DNA from: Nereocystis luetkeana
Lineage: Eukaryota; Sar; Phaeophyceae; Laminariales; Laminariaceae
DNA: 64,000 nt
Direction of reading: 5' to 3'
Assembly (NCBI GenBank): GCA_031213475.1
Contig: JARUPZ010000018.1
Location: 6,671,680-6,735,679 of the forward strand
The position numbers were made by a program, and so were the translations under genes. Of the stretch, positions 11,804-25,007 are shown piece after piece. Position 1 is the stretch's first letter; the number at the start of each line of letters is the position of its first letter. The notes under the pieces are model-generated. The model did no database searches, was not told the origin of the DNA, and saw only the letters and a program-made list of their open reading frames with translations.

Positions 11804-14541
11804 ATGTTCCCTCCCATGGAACGATCAGTCATCACTGGGAGTTACTGGGGGTCTTGGGTAACCACGAACTACAACCACGGCAGAAATTAAAGGCCGGGTC
11901 ACGACATGCGGCGACCAGTACTGGTACGAAGACTCGACTACTTATCTTCAAGGATCCACAACGACCATCCTCCTACTTGTGGACTAGCACCTACCTAGGA
12001 TACAGTACTACCACCAACCTCCAGCCCACAGTAGATACGACGTGGGGACACCAGCCGTATTAATTATGTGGGTATCCTCCCCCCCTCCCAAGAGACTTCG
12101 TTCCTTGCTACGAGTAACCGGTCTCGAACAAATGGCGCGAAGCGAAACAAAATGTTCCCTCCCATGGAACGATCAGTCATCACTGGGAGTTACTGGGGGT
12201 CTTGGGTAACCACGAACTACAACCACGGCAGAAATTCAAGGCCGGGTCACGACATGCGGCGACCAGTACTGGTACGAAGACTCGACTAGGTATCTTCAAG
12301 GATCCACAACGACCATCCTCCTACTCGTGGACTAGCACCTATCTAGGATACAGTACTACCACCAACCTCCAGCCCACAGTAGATACGACGTGGGGACACC
12401 AGCCGGATTAATTATGTGGGTATCCTCCCCCCCTCCCAAGAGCCTTCGTTCCTTGCTACGAGTAACCGGTCTCGAACAAATGGCGCGAAGCGAAACAAAA
12501 TGTTCCCTCCCATGGAACGATCAGTCATCACTGGGAGTTACTGGGGGTCTTGGGTAACCACGAACTACAACCACGGCAGAAATTAAAGGCCGGGTCACGA
12601 CATGCGGCGACCAGTACTGGTACGAAGACTCGACTACGTATCTTCAAGGATCCACAACGACCATCCTCCTACTTGTGGACTAGCACCTACCTAGGATACA
12701 GTACTACCACCAACCTCCAGCCCACAGTAGATACGACGTGGGGACACCAGCCGTATTAATTATGTGGGTATCCTCCCCCCCTCCCAAGAGCCTTCGTTCC
12801 TTGCTACGAGTAACCGGTCTCGAACAAATGGCGCGAAGCGAAACAAACTGTTCCCTCCCATGGAACGATCAGTCATCACTGGGAGTTACTGGGGGTCTTG
12901 GGTAACCACGAACTACAACCACGGCAGAAATTCAAGGCCGGGTCACGACATGCGGCGACCAGTACTGGTACGAAGACTCGACTACGTATCTTCAAGGATC
13001 CACAACGACCATGCTCCTACTCGTGGACTAGCACCTACCTAGGATACAGTACTACCACCAACCTCCAGCCCACAGTAGATACGACGTGGGGACACCAGCC
13101 GGATTAACTCTGTGGGTATCCTCCCCCCCTCCCAAGAGCCTTCGTTCCTTGCTACGAGTAACCGGTCTCGAAAAAATGGCGCGAAGCGAAACAAAATGTT
13201 CCCTCCCATGAAACGATCAGTCATCACTGGGAGTTACTGGGGGTCTTGGGTAACCACGAACTACAACCACGGCAGAAATTCAAGGCCGGGTCACGACATG
13301 CGGCGACCAGTACTGGTACGAAGACTCGACTACGTATCTTCAAGGATCCACAACGACCATCCTCCTACTCGTGGACTAGCACCTACCTAGGATACAGTAC
13401 TACCACCAACCTCCAGCCCACAGTAGATACGACGTGGGGACACCAGCCGGATTAATTATGTGGGTATCCTCCCCCCCTCCCAAGAGCCTTCGTTCCTTGC
13501 TACGAGTAGCCGGTCTCGAAGGCGCGAAGCGAAACAAAATGTTCCCTCCCATGGAACGATCAGTCATCACTGGGAGTTACTGGGGGTCTTGGGTAACCAC
13601 GAACTACAACCACGGCAGAAATTCAAGGCCGGGTCACGACATGCGGCGACCAGTACTGGTACGAAGACTCGACTAGGTATCTTCAAGGATCCACAACGAC
13701 CATCCTCCTACTCGTGGACTAGCACCTACCTAGGATACAGTACTACCACCAACCTCCAGCCCACAGTAGATACGACGTGGGGACACCAGCCGGATTAATT
13801 ATGTGGGTATCCTCCCCCCCTCCCAAGAGCCTTCGTTCCTTGCTACGAGTAACCGGTCTCGAACAAATGGCGCGAAGCGAAACAAAATGTTCCCTCCCAT
13901 GGAACGATCAGTCATCACTGGGAGTTACTGGGGGTCTTGGGTAACCACGAACTACAACCACGGCAGAAATTAAAGGCCGGGTCACGACATGCGGCGACCA
14001 GTACTGGTACGAAGACTCGACTACGTATCTTCAAGGATCCACAACGACCATCCTCCTACTTGTGGACTAGCACCTACCTAGGATACAGTACTACCACCAA
14101 CCTCCAGCCCACAGTAGATACGACGTGGGGACACCAGCCGTATTAATTATGTGGGTATCCTCCCCCCCTCCCAAGAGCCTTCGTTCCTTGCTACGAGTAA
14201 CCGGTCTCGAACAAATGGCGCGAAGCGAAACAAAATGTTCCCTCCCATGGAACGATCAGTCATCACTGGGAGTTACTGGGGGTCTTGGGTAACCACGAAC
14301 TACAACCACGGCAGAAATTCAAGGCCGGGTCACGACATGCGGCGACCAGTACTGGTACGAAGACTCGACTACGTATCTTCAAGGATCCACAACGACCATC
14401 CTCCTACTCGTGGACTAGCACCTACCTAGGATACAGTACTACCACCAACCTCCAGCCCACAGTAGATACGACGTGGGGACACCAGCCGGATTAATTATGT
14501 GGGTATCCTCCCCCCCTCCCAAGAGCCTTCGTTCCTTGCTA
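11804..14541 (+). repeat. Long-range segmental repeat, copy B (partner 1403-4140)
   Basis: It matches copy A unit for unit at 10,401 bp. The correspondence continues loosely to about 15,880 (anchors 14578, 14926, 15274, 15621 still keep the offset) but with several allele switches. For example GAGTAACC replaces GAGTAGCC near 14546, and ACTACG replaces ACTAGG in the unit at 14578. The edge therefore looks like patchwork conversion rather than one clean breakpoint. Confidence 0.85.
12848..13886 (+). repeat. Rare 3-unit module, copy 3
   Basis: It corresponds to 2447-3485 at an offset of exactly 10,401 bp. The first unit has CTGTTCCC in place of ATGTTCCC at 12848. I saw that change in only one other unit, at 31924. 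This is part of the longer duplication described at 11804-14541. Confidence 0.88.
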
Positions 14542-15131
14542 CGAGTAACCGGTCTCGAAGGCGCGAAGCGAAACAAAATGTTCCCTCCCATGGAACGATC
14601 AGTCATCACTGGGAGTTACTGGGGGTCTTGGGTAACCACGAACTACAACCACGGCAGAAATTCAAGGCCGGGTCACGACATGCGGCGACCAGTACTGGTA
14701 CGAAGACTCGACTACGTATCTTCAAGGATCCACAACGACCATCCTCCTACTCGTGGACTAGCACCTACCTAGGATACAGTACTACCACCAACCTCCAGCC
14801 CACAGTAGATACGACGTGGGGACACCAGCCGGATTAATTATGTGGGTATCCTCCCCCCCTCCCAAGAGCCTTCGTTCCTTGCTACGAGTAACCGGTCTCG
14901 AACAAATGGCGCGAAGCGAAACAAAATGTTCCCTCCCATGGAACGATCAGTCATCACTGGGAGTTACTGGGGGTCTTGGGTAACCACGAACTACAACCAC
15001 GGCAGAAATTCAAGGCCGGGTCACGACATGCGGCGACCAGTACTGGTACGAAGACTCGACTACGTATCTTCAAGGATCCACAACGACCATCCTCCAACTT
15101 GTGGACTAGCACCTACCTAGGATACAGTACT

Positions 15132-16785
15132 ACCACCAACCTCCAGCCCACAGTAGATACGACGTGGGGACACCAGCCGTATTAATTATGTGGGTATCCT
15201 CCCCCCCTCCCAAGAGCCTTCGTTCCTTGCTACGAGTAACCGGTCTCGAACAAATGGCGCGAAGCGAAACAAAATGTTCCCTCCCATGGAACGATCAGTC
15301 ATCACTGGGAGTTACTGGGGGTCTTGGGTAACCACGAACTACAACCACGGCAGAAATTCAAGGCCGGGTCACGACATGCGGCGACCAGTACTGGTACGAA
15401 GACTCGACTACGTATCTTCAAGGATCCACAACGACCATCCTCCTACTCGTGGACTAGCACCTACCTAGGATACAGTACTACCACCAACCTCCAGCCCACA
15501 GTAGATACGACGTGGGGACACCAGCCGGATTAATTATGTGGGTATCCTCCCCCCCTCCCAAGAGCCTTCGTTCCTTGCTACGAGTAACCGGTCTCGAAAA
15601 AAGGCGCGAAGCGAAACAAAATGTTCCCTCCCATGGAACGATCAGTCATCACTGGGAGTTACTGGGGGTCTTGGGTAACCACGAACTACAACCACGGCAG
15701 AAATTCAAGGCCGGGTCACGACATGCGGCGACCAGTACTGGTACGAAGACTCGACTAGGTATCTTCAAGGATCCACAACGACCATCCTCCTACTCGTGGA
15801 CTAGCACCTACCTAGGATACAGTACTACCACCAACCTCCAACCCACAGTAGATACGACGTGGGGACACTAGCCGGATTAATTATGTGGGTATCCTCCCCC
15901 CCTCCCAAGAGCCTTCGTTCCTTGCTACGAGTAACCGGTCTCGAAGGCGCGAAGCGAAACAAAATGTTCCCTCCCATGGAACGATCAGTCATCACTGGGA
16001 GTTACTGGGGGTCTTGGGTAACCACGAACTACAACCACGGCAGAAATTCAAGGCCGGGTCACGACATGCGGCGACCAGTACTGGTACGAAGACTCGACTA
16101 CGTATCTTCAAGGATCCACAACGACCATCCTCCTACTCGTGGACTAGCACCTACCTAGGATACAGTACTACCACCAACCTCCAGCCCACAGTAGATACGA
16201 CGTGGGGACACCAGCCGGATTAATTATGTGGGTATCCTCCCCCCCTCCCAAGAGCCTTCGTTCCTTCCTACGAGTAACCGGTCTCGAAAAAAGGCGCGAA
16301 GCGAAACAAAATGTTCCCTCCCATGGAACGATCAGTCATCACTGGGAGTTACTGGGGGTCTTGGGTAACCACGAACTACAACCACGGCAGAAATTCAAGG
16401 CCGGGTCACGACATGCGGCGACCAGTACTGGTACGAAGACTCGACTAGGTATCTTCAAGGATCCACAACGACCATCCTCCTACTCGTGGACTAGCACCTA
16501 CCTAGGATACAGCACTACCACCAACCTCCAACCCACAGTAGATACGACGTGGGGACACCAGCCGGATTAATTATGTGGGTATCCTCCCCCCCTCCCAAGA
16601 GCCTTCGTTCCTTGCTACGAGTAACCGGTCTCGAAGGCGCGAAGCGAAACAAAATGTTCCCTCCCATGGAACGATCAGTCATCACTGGGAGTTACTGGGG
16701 GTCTTGGGTAACCACGAACTACAACCACGGCAGAAATTCAAGGCCGGGTCACGACATGCGGCGACCAGTACTGGTACGAAGACTC
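15132..16785 (+). repeat. Partial copy of the 9-unit repeat (offset 7282 bp)
   Basis: Anchors 15274, 15621, 15964 and 16311 match 7992, 8339, 8682 and 9029 at exactly +7282 bp, with the same allele series (CCAACCC with CACTAG, then CCTTCCTAC, then CAGCAC). The next unit, at 16654, departs: it has ACTAGG, CACTAG and TAATCATG where the partner has ACTACG and TATTTATG. The copy is thus truncated by a switch to another unit type. Confidence 0.8.
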
Positions 16786-18563
16786 GACTAGGTATCTTCA
16801 AGGATCCACAACGACCATCCTCCTACTCGTGGACTAGCACCTACCTAGGATACAGTACTACCACCAACCTCCAACCCACAGTAGATACGACGTGGGGACA
16901 CTAGCCGGATTAATCATGTGGGTATCCTCCCCCCCTCCCAAGAGCCTTCGTTCCTTGCTACGAGTAACCGGTCTCGAAAAAAGGCGCGAAGCGAAACAAA
17001 ATGTTCCCTCCCATGGAACGATCAGTCATCACTGGGAGTTACTGGGGGTCTTGGGTAACCACGAACTACAACCACGGCAGAAATTAAAGGCCGGGTCACG
17101 ACATGCGGCGACCAGTACTGGTACGAAGACTCGACTACGTATCTTCAAGGATCCACAACGACCATCCTCCTACTCGTGGACTAGCACCTACCTAGGATAC
17201 AGTACTACCACCAACCTCCAGCCCACAGTAGATACGACGTGGGGACACCAGCCGGATTATTTATGTGGGTATCCTCCCCCCCTCCCAAGAGCCTTCGTTC
17301 CTTGCTACGAGTAACCGGTCTCGAACAAATGGCGCGAAGCGAAACAAAATGTTCCCTCCCATGGAACGATCAGTCATCACTGGGAGTTACTGGGGGTCTT
17401 GGGTAACCACGAACTACAACCACGGCAGAAATTAAAGGCCGGGTCACGACATGCGGCGACCAGTACTGGTACGAAGACTCGACTAGGTATCTTCAAGGAT
17501 CCACAACGACCATCCTCCTACTCGTGGACTAGCACCTACCTAGGATACAGTACTACCACCAACCTCCAGCCCACAGTAGATACGACGTGGGGACACCAGC
17601 CGGATTAATTATGTGGGTATCCTCCCCCCCTCCCAAGAGCCTTCGTTCCTTCCTACGAGTAACCGGTCTCGAAAAAAGGCGCGAAGCGAAACAAAATGTT
17701 CCCTCCCATGGAACGATCAGTCATCACTGGGAGTTACTGGGGGTCTTGGGTAACCACGAACTACAACCACGGCAGAAATTCAAGGCCGGGTCACGACATG
17801 CGGCGACCAGTACTGGTACGAAGACTCGACTAGGTATCTTCAAGGATCCACAACGACCATCCTCCTACTCGTGGACTAGCACCTACCTAGGATACAGCAC
17901 TACCACCAACCTCCAACCCACAGTAGATACGACGTGGGGACACCAGCCGGATTAATTATGTGGGTATCCTCCCCCCCTCCCAAGAGCCTTCGTTCCTTGC
18001 TACGAGTAACCGGTCTCGAAGGCGCGAAGCGAAACAAAATGTTCCCTCCCATGGAACGATCAGTCATCACTGGGAGTTACTGGGGGTCTTGGGTAACCAC
18101 GAACTACAACCACGGCAGAAATTCAAGGCCGGGTCACGACATGCGGCGACCAGTACTGGTACGAAGACTCGACTACGTATCTTCAAGGATCCACAACGAC
18201 CATCCTCCTACTCGTGGACTAGCACCTACCTAGGATACAGTACTACCACCAACCTCCAGCCCACAGTAGATACGACGTGGGGACACCAGCCGGATTATTT
18301 ATGTGGGTATCCTCCCCCCCTCCCAAGAGCCTTCGTTCCTTGCTACGAGTAACCGGTCTCGAACAAATGGCGCGAAGCGAAACAAAATGTTCCCTCCCAT
18401 GGAACGATCAGTCATCACTGGGAGTTACTGGGGGTCTTGGGTAACCACGAACTACAACCACGGCAGAAATTCAAGGCCGGGTCACGACATGCGGCGACCA
18501 GTACTGGTACGAAGACTCGACTACGTATCTTCAAGGATCCACAACGACCATCCTCCTACTCGT

Positions 18564-18753
18564 AAACTAGCACCTACCTAGGATACAGTACTACCACCAA
18601 CCTCCAGCCCACAGTAGATACGACGTGGGGGCACCAGCCGGAATAAATATGTGAGTATCCTCCCCCCCTCTAAAGAGCCTTCGTTCCTTGCTACGAGTAA
18701 CCGGTCTCGAAAAAAGGCGCGAAGCGAAACAAAATGTTCCCTCCCATGGAACA
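18564..18753 (+). repeat. Marker variant junction, occurrence 3
   Basis: It has the same set, with one private T to A nearby (GGAATAAATATG where the others have GGATTAAATATG, about 18643). The four-unit context with anchors 17696, 18039, 18387 and 18734 recurs at exactly +12,500 bp at 30196-31234. The next marker is 11 units (3822 bp) later. Confidence 0.92.
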
Positions 18754-21700
18754 ATCAGTCATCACTGGGAGTTACTGGGGGTCTTGGGTAACCACGAACT
18801 ACAACCACGGCAGAAATTCAAGGCCGGGTCACGACATGCGGCGACCAGTACTGGTACGAAGACTCGACTAGGTATCTTCAAGGATCCACAACGACCATCC
18901 TCCTACTCGTGGACTAGCACCTACCTAGGATACAGTACTACCACCAACCTCCAGCCCACAGTAGATACGACGTGGGGACACCAGCCGGATTAATTATGTG
19001 GGTATCCTCCCCCCCTCCCAAGAGCCTTCGTTCCTTGCTACGAGTAACCGGTCTCGAACAAATGGCGCGAAGCGAAACAAAATGTTCCCTCCCATGGAAC
19101 GATCAGTCATCACTGGGAGTTACTGGGGGTCTTGGGTAACCACGAACTACAACCACGGCAGAAATTCAAGGCCGGGTCACGACATGCGGCGACCAGTACT
19201 GGTACGAAGACTCGACTACGTATCTTCAAGGATCCACAACGACCATCCTCCTACTTGTGGACTAGCACCTACCTAGGATACAGTACTACCACCAACCTCC
19301 AGCCCACAGTAGATACGACGTGGGGACACCAGCCGTATTAATTATGTGGGTATCCTCCCCCCCTCCCAAGAGCCTTCGTTCCTTGCTACGAGTAACCGGT
19401 CTCGAACAAATGGCGCGAAGCGAAACAAAATGTTCCCTCCCATGGAACGATCAGTCATCACTGGGAGTTACTGGGGGTCTTGGGTAACCACGAACTACAA
19501 CCACGGCAGAAATTCAAGGCCGGGTCACGACATGCGGCGACCAGTACTGGTACGAAGACTCGACTACGTATCTTCAAGGATCCACAACGACCATCCTCCT
19601 ACTCGTGGACTAGCACCTACCTAGGATACAGTACTACCACCAACCTCCAGCCCACAGTAGATACGACGTGGGGACACCAGCCGGATTAATTATGTGGGTA
19701 TCCTCCCCCCCTCCCAAGAGCCTTCGTTCCTTGCTACGAGTAACCGGTCTCGAAAAAAGGCGCGAAGCGAAACAAAATGTTCCCTCCCATGGAACGATCA
19801 GTCATCACTGGGAGTTACTGGGGGTCTTGGGTAACCACGAACTACAACCACGGCAGAAATTCAAGGCCGGGTCACGACATGCGGCGACCAGTACTGGTAC
19901 GAAGACTCGACTAGGTATCTTCAAGGATCCACAACGACCATCCTCCTACTCGTGGACTAGCACCTACCTAGGATACAGTACTACCACCAACCTCCAACCC
20001 ACAGTAGATACGACGTGGGGACACTAGCCGGATTAATCATGTGGGTATCCTCCCCCCCTCCCAAGAGCCTTCGTTCCTTGCTACGAGTAACCGGTCTCGA
20101 AAAAAGGCGCGAAGCGAAACAAAATGTTCCCTCCCATGGAACGATCAGTCATCACTGGGAGTTACTGGGGGTCTTGGGTAACCACGAACTACAACCACGG
20201 CAGAAATTCAAGGCCGGGTCACGACATGCGGCGACCAGTACTGGTACGAAGACTCGACTACGTATCTTCAAGGATCCACAACGACCATCCTCCTACTTGT
20301 GGACTAGCACCTACCTAGGATACAGTACTACCACCAACCTCCAGCCCACAGTAGATACGACGTGGGGACACCAGCCGTATTAATTATGTGGGTATCCTCC
20401 CCCCCTCCCAAGAGCCTTCGTTCCTTGCTACGAGTAACCGGTCTCGAACAAATGGCGCGAAGCGAAACAAAATGTTCCCTCCCATGGAACGATCAGTCAT
20501 CACTGGGAGTTACTGGGGGTCTTGGGTAACCACGAACTACAACCACGGCAGAAATTCAAGGCCGGGTCACGACATGCGGCGACCAGTACTGGTACGAAGA
20601 CTCGACTACGTATCTTCAAGGATCCACAACGACCATCCTCCTACTCGTGGACTAGCACCTACCTAGGATACAGTACTACCACCAACCTCCAGCCCACAGT
20701 AGATACGACGTGGGGACACCAGCCGGATTAATTATGTGGGTATCCTCCCCCCCTCCCAAGAGCCTTCGTTCCTTGCTACGAGTAACCGGTCTCGAAAAAA
20801 GGCGCGAAGCGAAACAAAATGTTCCCTCCCATGGAACGATCAGTCATCACTGGGAGTTACTGGGGGTCTTGGGTAACCACGAACTACAACCACGGCAGAA
20901 ATTCAAGGCCGGGTCACGACATGCGGCGACCAGTACTGGTACGAAGACTCGACTAGGTATCTTCAAGGATCCACAACGACCATCCTCCTACTCGTGGACT
21001 AGCACCTACCTAGGATACAGTACTACCACCAACCTCCAACCCACAGTAGATACGACGTGGGGACACTAGCCGGATTAATCATGTGGGTATCCTCCCCCCC
21101 TCCCAAGAGCCTTCGTTCCTTGCTACGAGTAACCGGTCTCGAAAAAAGGCGCGAAGCGAAACAAAATGTTCCCTCCCATGGAACGATCAGTCATCACTGG
21201 GAGTTACTGGGGGTCTTGGGTAACCACGAACTACAACCACGGCAGAAATTCAAGGCCGGGTCACGACATGCGGCGACCAGTACTGGTACGAAGACTCGAC
21301 TAGGTATCTTCAAGGATCCACAACGACCATCCTCCTACTCGTGGACTAGCACCTACCTAGGATACAGTACTACCACCAACCTCCAACCCACAGTAGATAC
21401 GACGTGGGGACACTAGCCGGATTAATCATGTGGGTATCCTCCCCCCCTCCCAAGAGCCTTCGTTCCTTGCTACGAGTAACCGGTCTCGAAAAAAGGCGCG
21501 AAGCGAAACAAAATGTTCCCTCCCATGGAACGATCAGTCATCACTGGGAGTTACTGGGGGTCTTGGGTAACCACGAACTACAACCACGGCAGAAATTAAA
21601 GGCCGGGTCACGACATGCGGCGACCAGTACTGGTACGAAGACTCGACTACGTATCTTCAAGGATCCACAACGACCATCCTCCTACTCGTGGACTAGCACC

Positions 21701-22555
21701 TACCTAGGATACAGTACTACCACCAACCTCCAGCCCACAGTAGATACGACGTGGGGACACCAGCCGGATTATTTATGTGGGTATCCTCCCCCCCTCCCAA
21801 GAGCCTTCGTTCCTTGCTACGAGTAACCGGTCTCGAACAAATGGCGCGAAGCGAAACAAAATGTTCCCTCCCATGGAACGATCAGTCATCACTGGGAGTT
21901 ACTGGGGGTCTTGGGTAACCACGAACTACAACCACGGCAGAAATTCAAGGCCGGGTCACGACATGCGGCGACCAGTACTGGTACGAAGACTCGACTACGT
22001 ATCTTCAAGGATCCACAACGACCATCCTCCTACTCGTGGACTAGCACCTACCTAGGATACAGTACTACCACCAACCTCCAGCCCACAGTAGATACGACGT
22101 GGGGACACCAGCCGGATTATTTATGTGGGTATCCTCCCCCCCTCCCAAGAGCCTTCGTTCCTTGCTACGAGTAACCGGTCTCGAACAAATGGCGCGAAGC
22201 GAAACAAAATGTTCCCTCCCATGGAACGATCAGTCATCACTGGGAGTTACTGGGGGTCTTGGGTAACCACGAACTACAACCACGGCAGAAATTCAAGGCC
22301 GGGTCACGACATGCGGCGACCAGTACTGGTACGAAGACTCGACTACGTATCTTCAAGGATCCACAACGACCATCCTCCTACTCGTAAACTAGCACCTACC
22401 TAGGATACAGTACTACCACCAACCTCCAGCCCACAGTAGATACGACGTGGGGGCACCAGCCGGATTAAATATGTGAGTATCCTCCCCCCCTCTAAAGAGC
22501 CTTCGTTCCTTGCTACGAGTAACCGGTCTCGAAAAAAGGCGCGAAGCGAAACAAA
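18734..22555 (+). repeat. 11-unit block between markers 3 and 4
   Basis: Eleven units open with GGAACAATC and end in the marker. In order: GGAACAATC; TACTTGTGG/GTATTAATT; standard; TAATCATG type; TACTTGTGG/GTATTAATT; standard; two TAATCATG units; two TATTTATG units; marker. Units 2-4 and 5-7 are themselves a short repeat. No 343-bp unit occurs here. Confidence 0.83.
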
Positions 22556-22575
22556 ATGTTCCCTCCCATGGAACA
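22386..22575 (+). repeat. Marker variant junction, occurrence 4
   Basis: It has the full allele set. It closes the 11-unit block and opens the first 7-unit block; the next marker is 2432 bp away. Confidence 0.92.
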
Positions 22576-24987
22576 ATCAGTCATCACTGGGAGTTACTGG
22601 GGGTCTTGGGTAACCACGAACTACAACCACGGCAGAAATTCAAGGCCGGGTCACGACATGCGGCGACCAGTACTGGTACGAAGACTCGACTAGGTATCTT
22701 CAAGGATCCACAACGACCATCCTCCTACTCGTGGACTAGCACCTACCTAGGATACAGTACTACCACCAACCTCCAGCCCACAGTAGATACGACGTGGGGA
22801 CACCAGCCGGATTAATTATGTGGGTATCCTCCCCCCCTCCCAAGAGCCTTCGTTCCTTGCTACGAGTAACCGGTCTCGAACAAATGGCGCGAAGCGAAAC
22901 AAAATGTTCCCTCCCATGGAACGATCAGTCATCACTGGGAGTTACTGGGGGTCTTGGGTAACCACGAACTACAACCACGGCAGAAATTAAAGGCCGGGTC
23001 ACGACATGCGGCGACCAGTACTGGTACGAAGACTCGACTACGTATCTTCAAGGATCCACAACGACCATCCTCCTACTTGTGGACTAGCACCTACCTAGGA
23101 TACAGTACTACCACCAACCTCCAGCCCACAGTAGATACGACGTGGGGACACCAGCCGTATTAATTATGTGGGTATCCTCCCCCCCTCCCAAGAGCCTTCG
23201 TTCCTTGCTACGAGTAACCGGTCTCGAACAAATGGCGCGAAGCGAAACAAAATGTTCCCTCCCATGGAACGATCAGTCATCACTGGGAGTTACTGGGGGT
23301 CTTGGGTAACCACGAACTACAACCACGGCAGAAATTCAAGGCCGGGTCACGACATGCGGCGACCAGTACTGGTACGAAGACTCGACTACGTATCTTCAAG
23401 GATCCACAACGACCATCCTCCTACTCGTGGACTAGCACCTACCTAGGATACAGTACTACCACCAACCTCCAGCCCACAGTAGATACGACGTGGGGACACC
23501 AGCCGGATTAATTATGTGGGTATCCTCCCCCCCTCCCAAGAGCCTTCGTTCCTTGCTACGAGTAACCGGTCTCGAAAAAAGGCGCGAAGCGAAACAAAAT
23601 GTTCCCTCCCATGGAACGATCAGTCATCACTGGGAGTTACTGGGGGTCTTGGGTAACCACGAACTACAACCACGGCAGAAATTCAAGGCCGGGTCACGAC
23701 ATGCGGCGACCAGTACTGGTACGAAGACTCGACTAGGTATCTTCAAGGATCCACAACGACCATCCTCCTACTCGTGGACTAGCACCTACCTAGGATACAG
23801 TACTACCACCAACCTCCAACCCACAGTAGATACGACGTGGGGACACTAGCCGGATTAATCATGTGGGTATCCTCCCCCCCTCCCAAGAGCCTTCGTTCCT
23901 TGCTACGAGTAACCGGTCTCGAAAAAAGGCGCGAAGCGAAACAAAATGTTCCCTCCCATGGAACGATCAGTCATCACTGGGAGTTACTGGGGGTCTTGGG
24001 TAACCACGAACTACAACCACGGCAGAAATTCAAGGCCGGGTCACGACATGCGGCGACCAGTACTGGTACGAAGACTCGACTAGGTATCTTCAAGGATCCA
24101 CAACGACCATCCTCCTACTCGTGGACTAGCACCTACCTAGGATACAGTACTACCACCAACCTCCAACCCACAGTAGATACGACGTGGGGACACTAGCCGG
24201 ATTAATCATGTGGGTATCCTCCCCCCCTCCCAAGAGCCTTCGTTCCTTGCTACGAGTAACCGGTCTCGAAAAAAGGCGCGAAGCGAAACAAAATGTTCCC
24301 TCCCATGGAACGATCAGTCATCACTGGGAGTTACTGGGGGTCTTGGGTAACCACGAACTACAACCACGGCAGAAATTCAAGGCCGGGTCACGACATGCGG
24401 CGACCAGTACTGGTACGAAGACTCGACTACGTATCTTCAAGGATCCACAACGACCATCCTCCTACTCGTGGACTAGCACCTACCTAGGATACAGTACTAC
24501 CACCAACCTCCAGCCCACAGTAGATACGACGTGGGGACACCAGCCGGATTATTTATGTGGGTATCCTCCCCCCCTCCCAAGAGCCTTCGTTCCTTGCTAC
24601 GAGTAACCGGTCTCGAACAAATGGCGCGAAGCGAAACAAAATGTTCCCTCCCATGGAACGATCAGTCATCACTGGGAGTTACTGGGGGTCTTGGGTAACC
24701 ACGAACTACAACCACGGCAGAAATTAAAGGCCGGGTCACGACATGCGGCGACCAGTACTGGTACGAAGACTCGACTACGTATCTTCAAGGATCCACAACG
24801 ACCATCCTCCTACTCGTAAACTAGCACCTACCTAGGATACAGTACTACCACCAACCTCCAGCCCACAGTAGATACGACGTGGGGGCACCAGCCGGATTAA
24901 ATATGTGAGTATCCTCCCCCCCTCTAAAGAGCCTTCGTTCCTTGCTACGAGTAACCGGTCTCGAAAAAAGGCGCGAAGCGAAACAAA
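22556..24987 (+). repeat. 7-unit higher-order repeat, copy 1 (2432 bp)
   Basis: Anchors are 22556, 22904, 23252, 23599, 23946, 24293 and 24641. Order: GGAACAATC; AATTAAAG with TACTTGTGG and GTATTAATT; standard; two TAATCATG units; TATTTATG; marker. The first four unit types are shared with the next two copies. Confidence 0.87.
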
Positions 24988-25007
24988 ATGTTCCCTCCCA
25001 TGGAACA
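24818..25007 (+). repeat. Marker variant junction, occurrence 5
   Basis: It has the full allele set. Its host unit (anchor 24641) carries AATTAAAG instead of the AATTCAAG seen in the other marker units, so the left part of this unit has been exchanged. The next marker is 2433 bp on. Confidence 0.92.
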
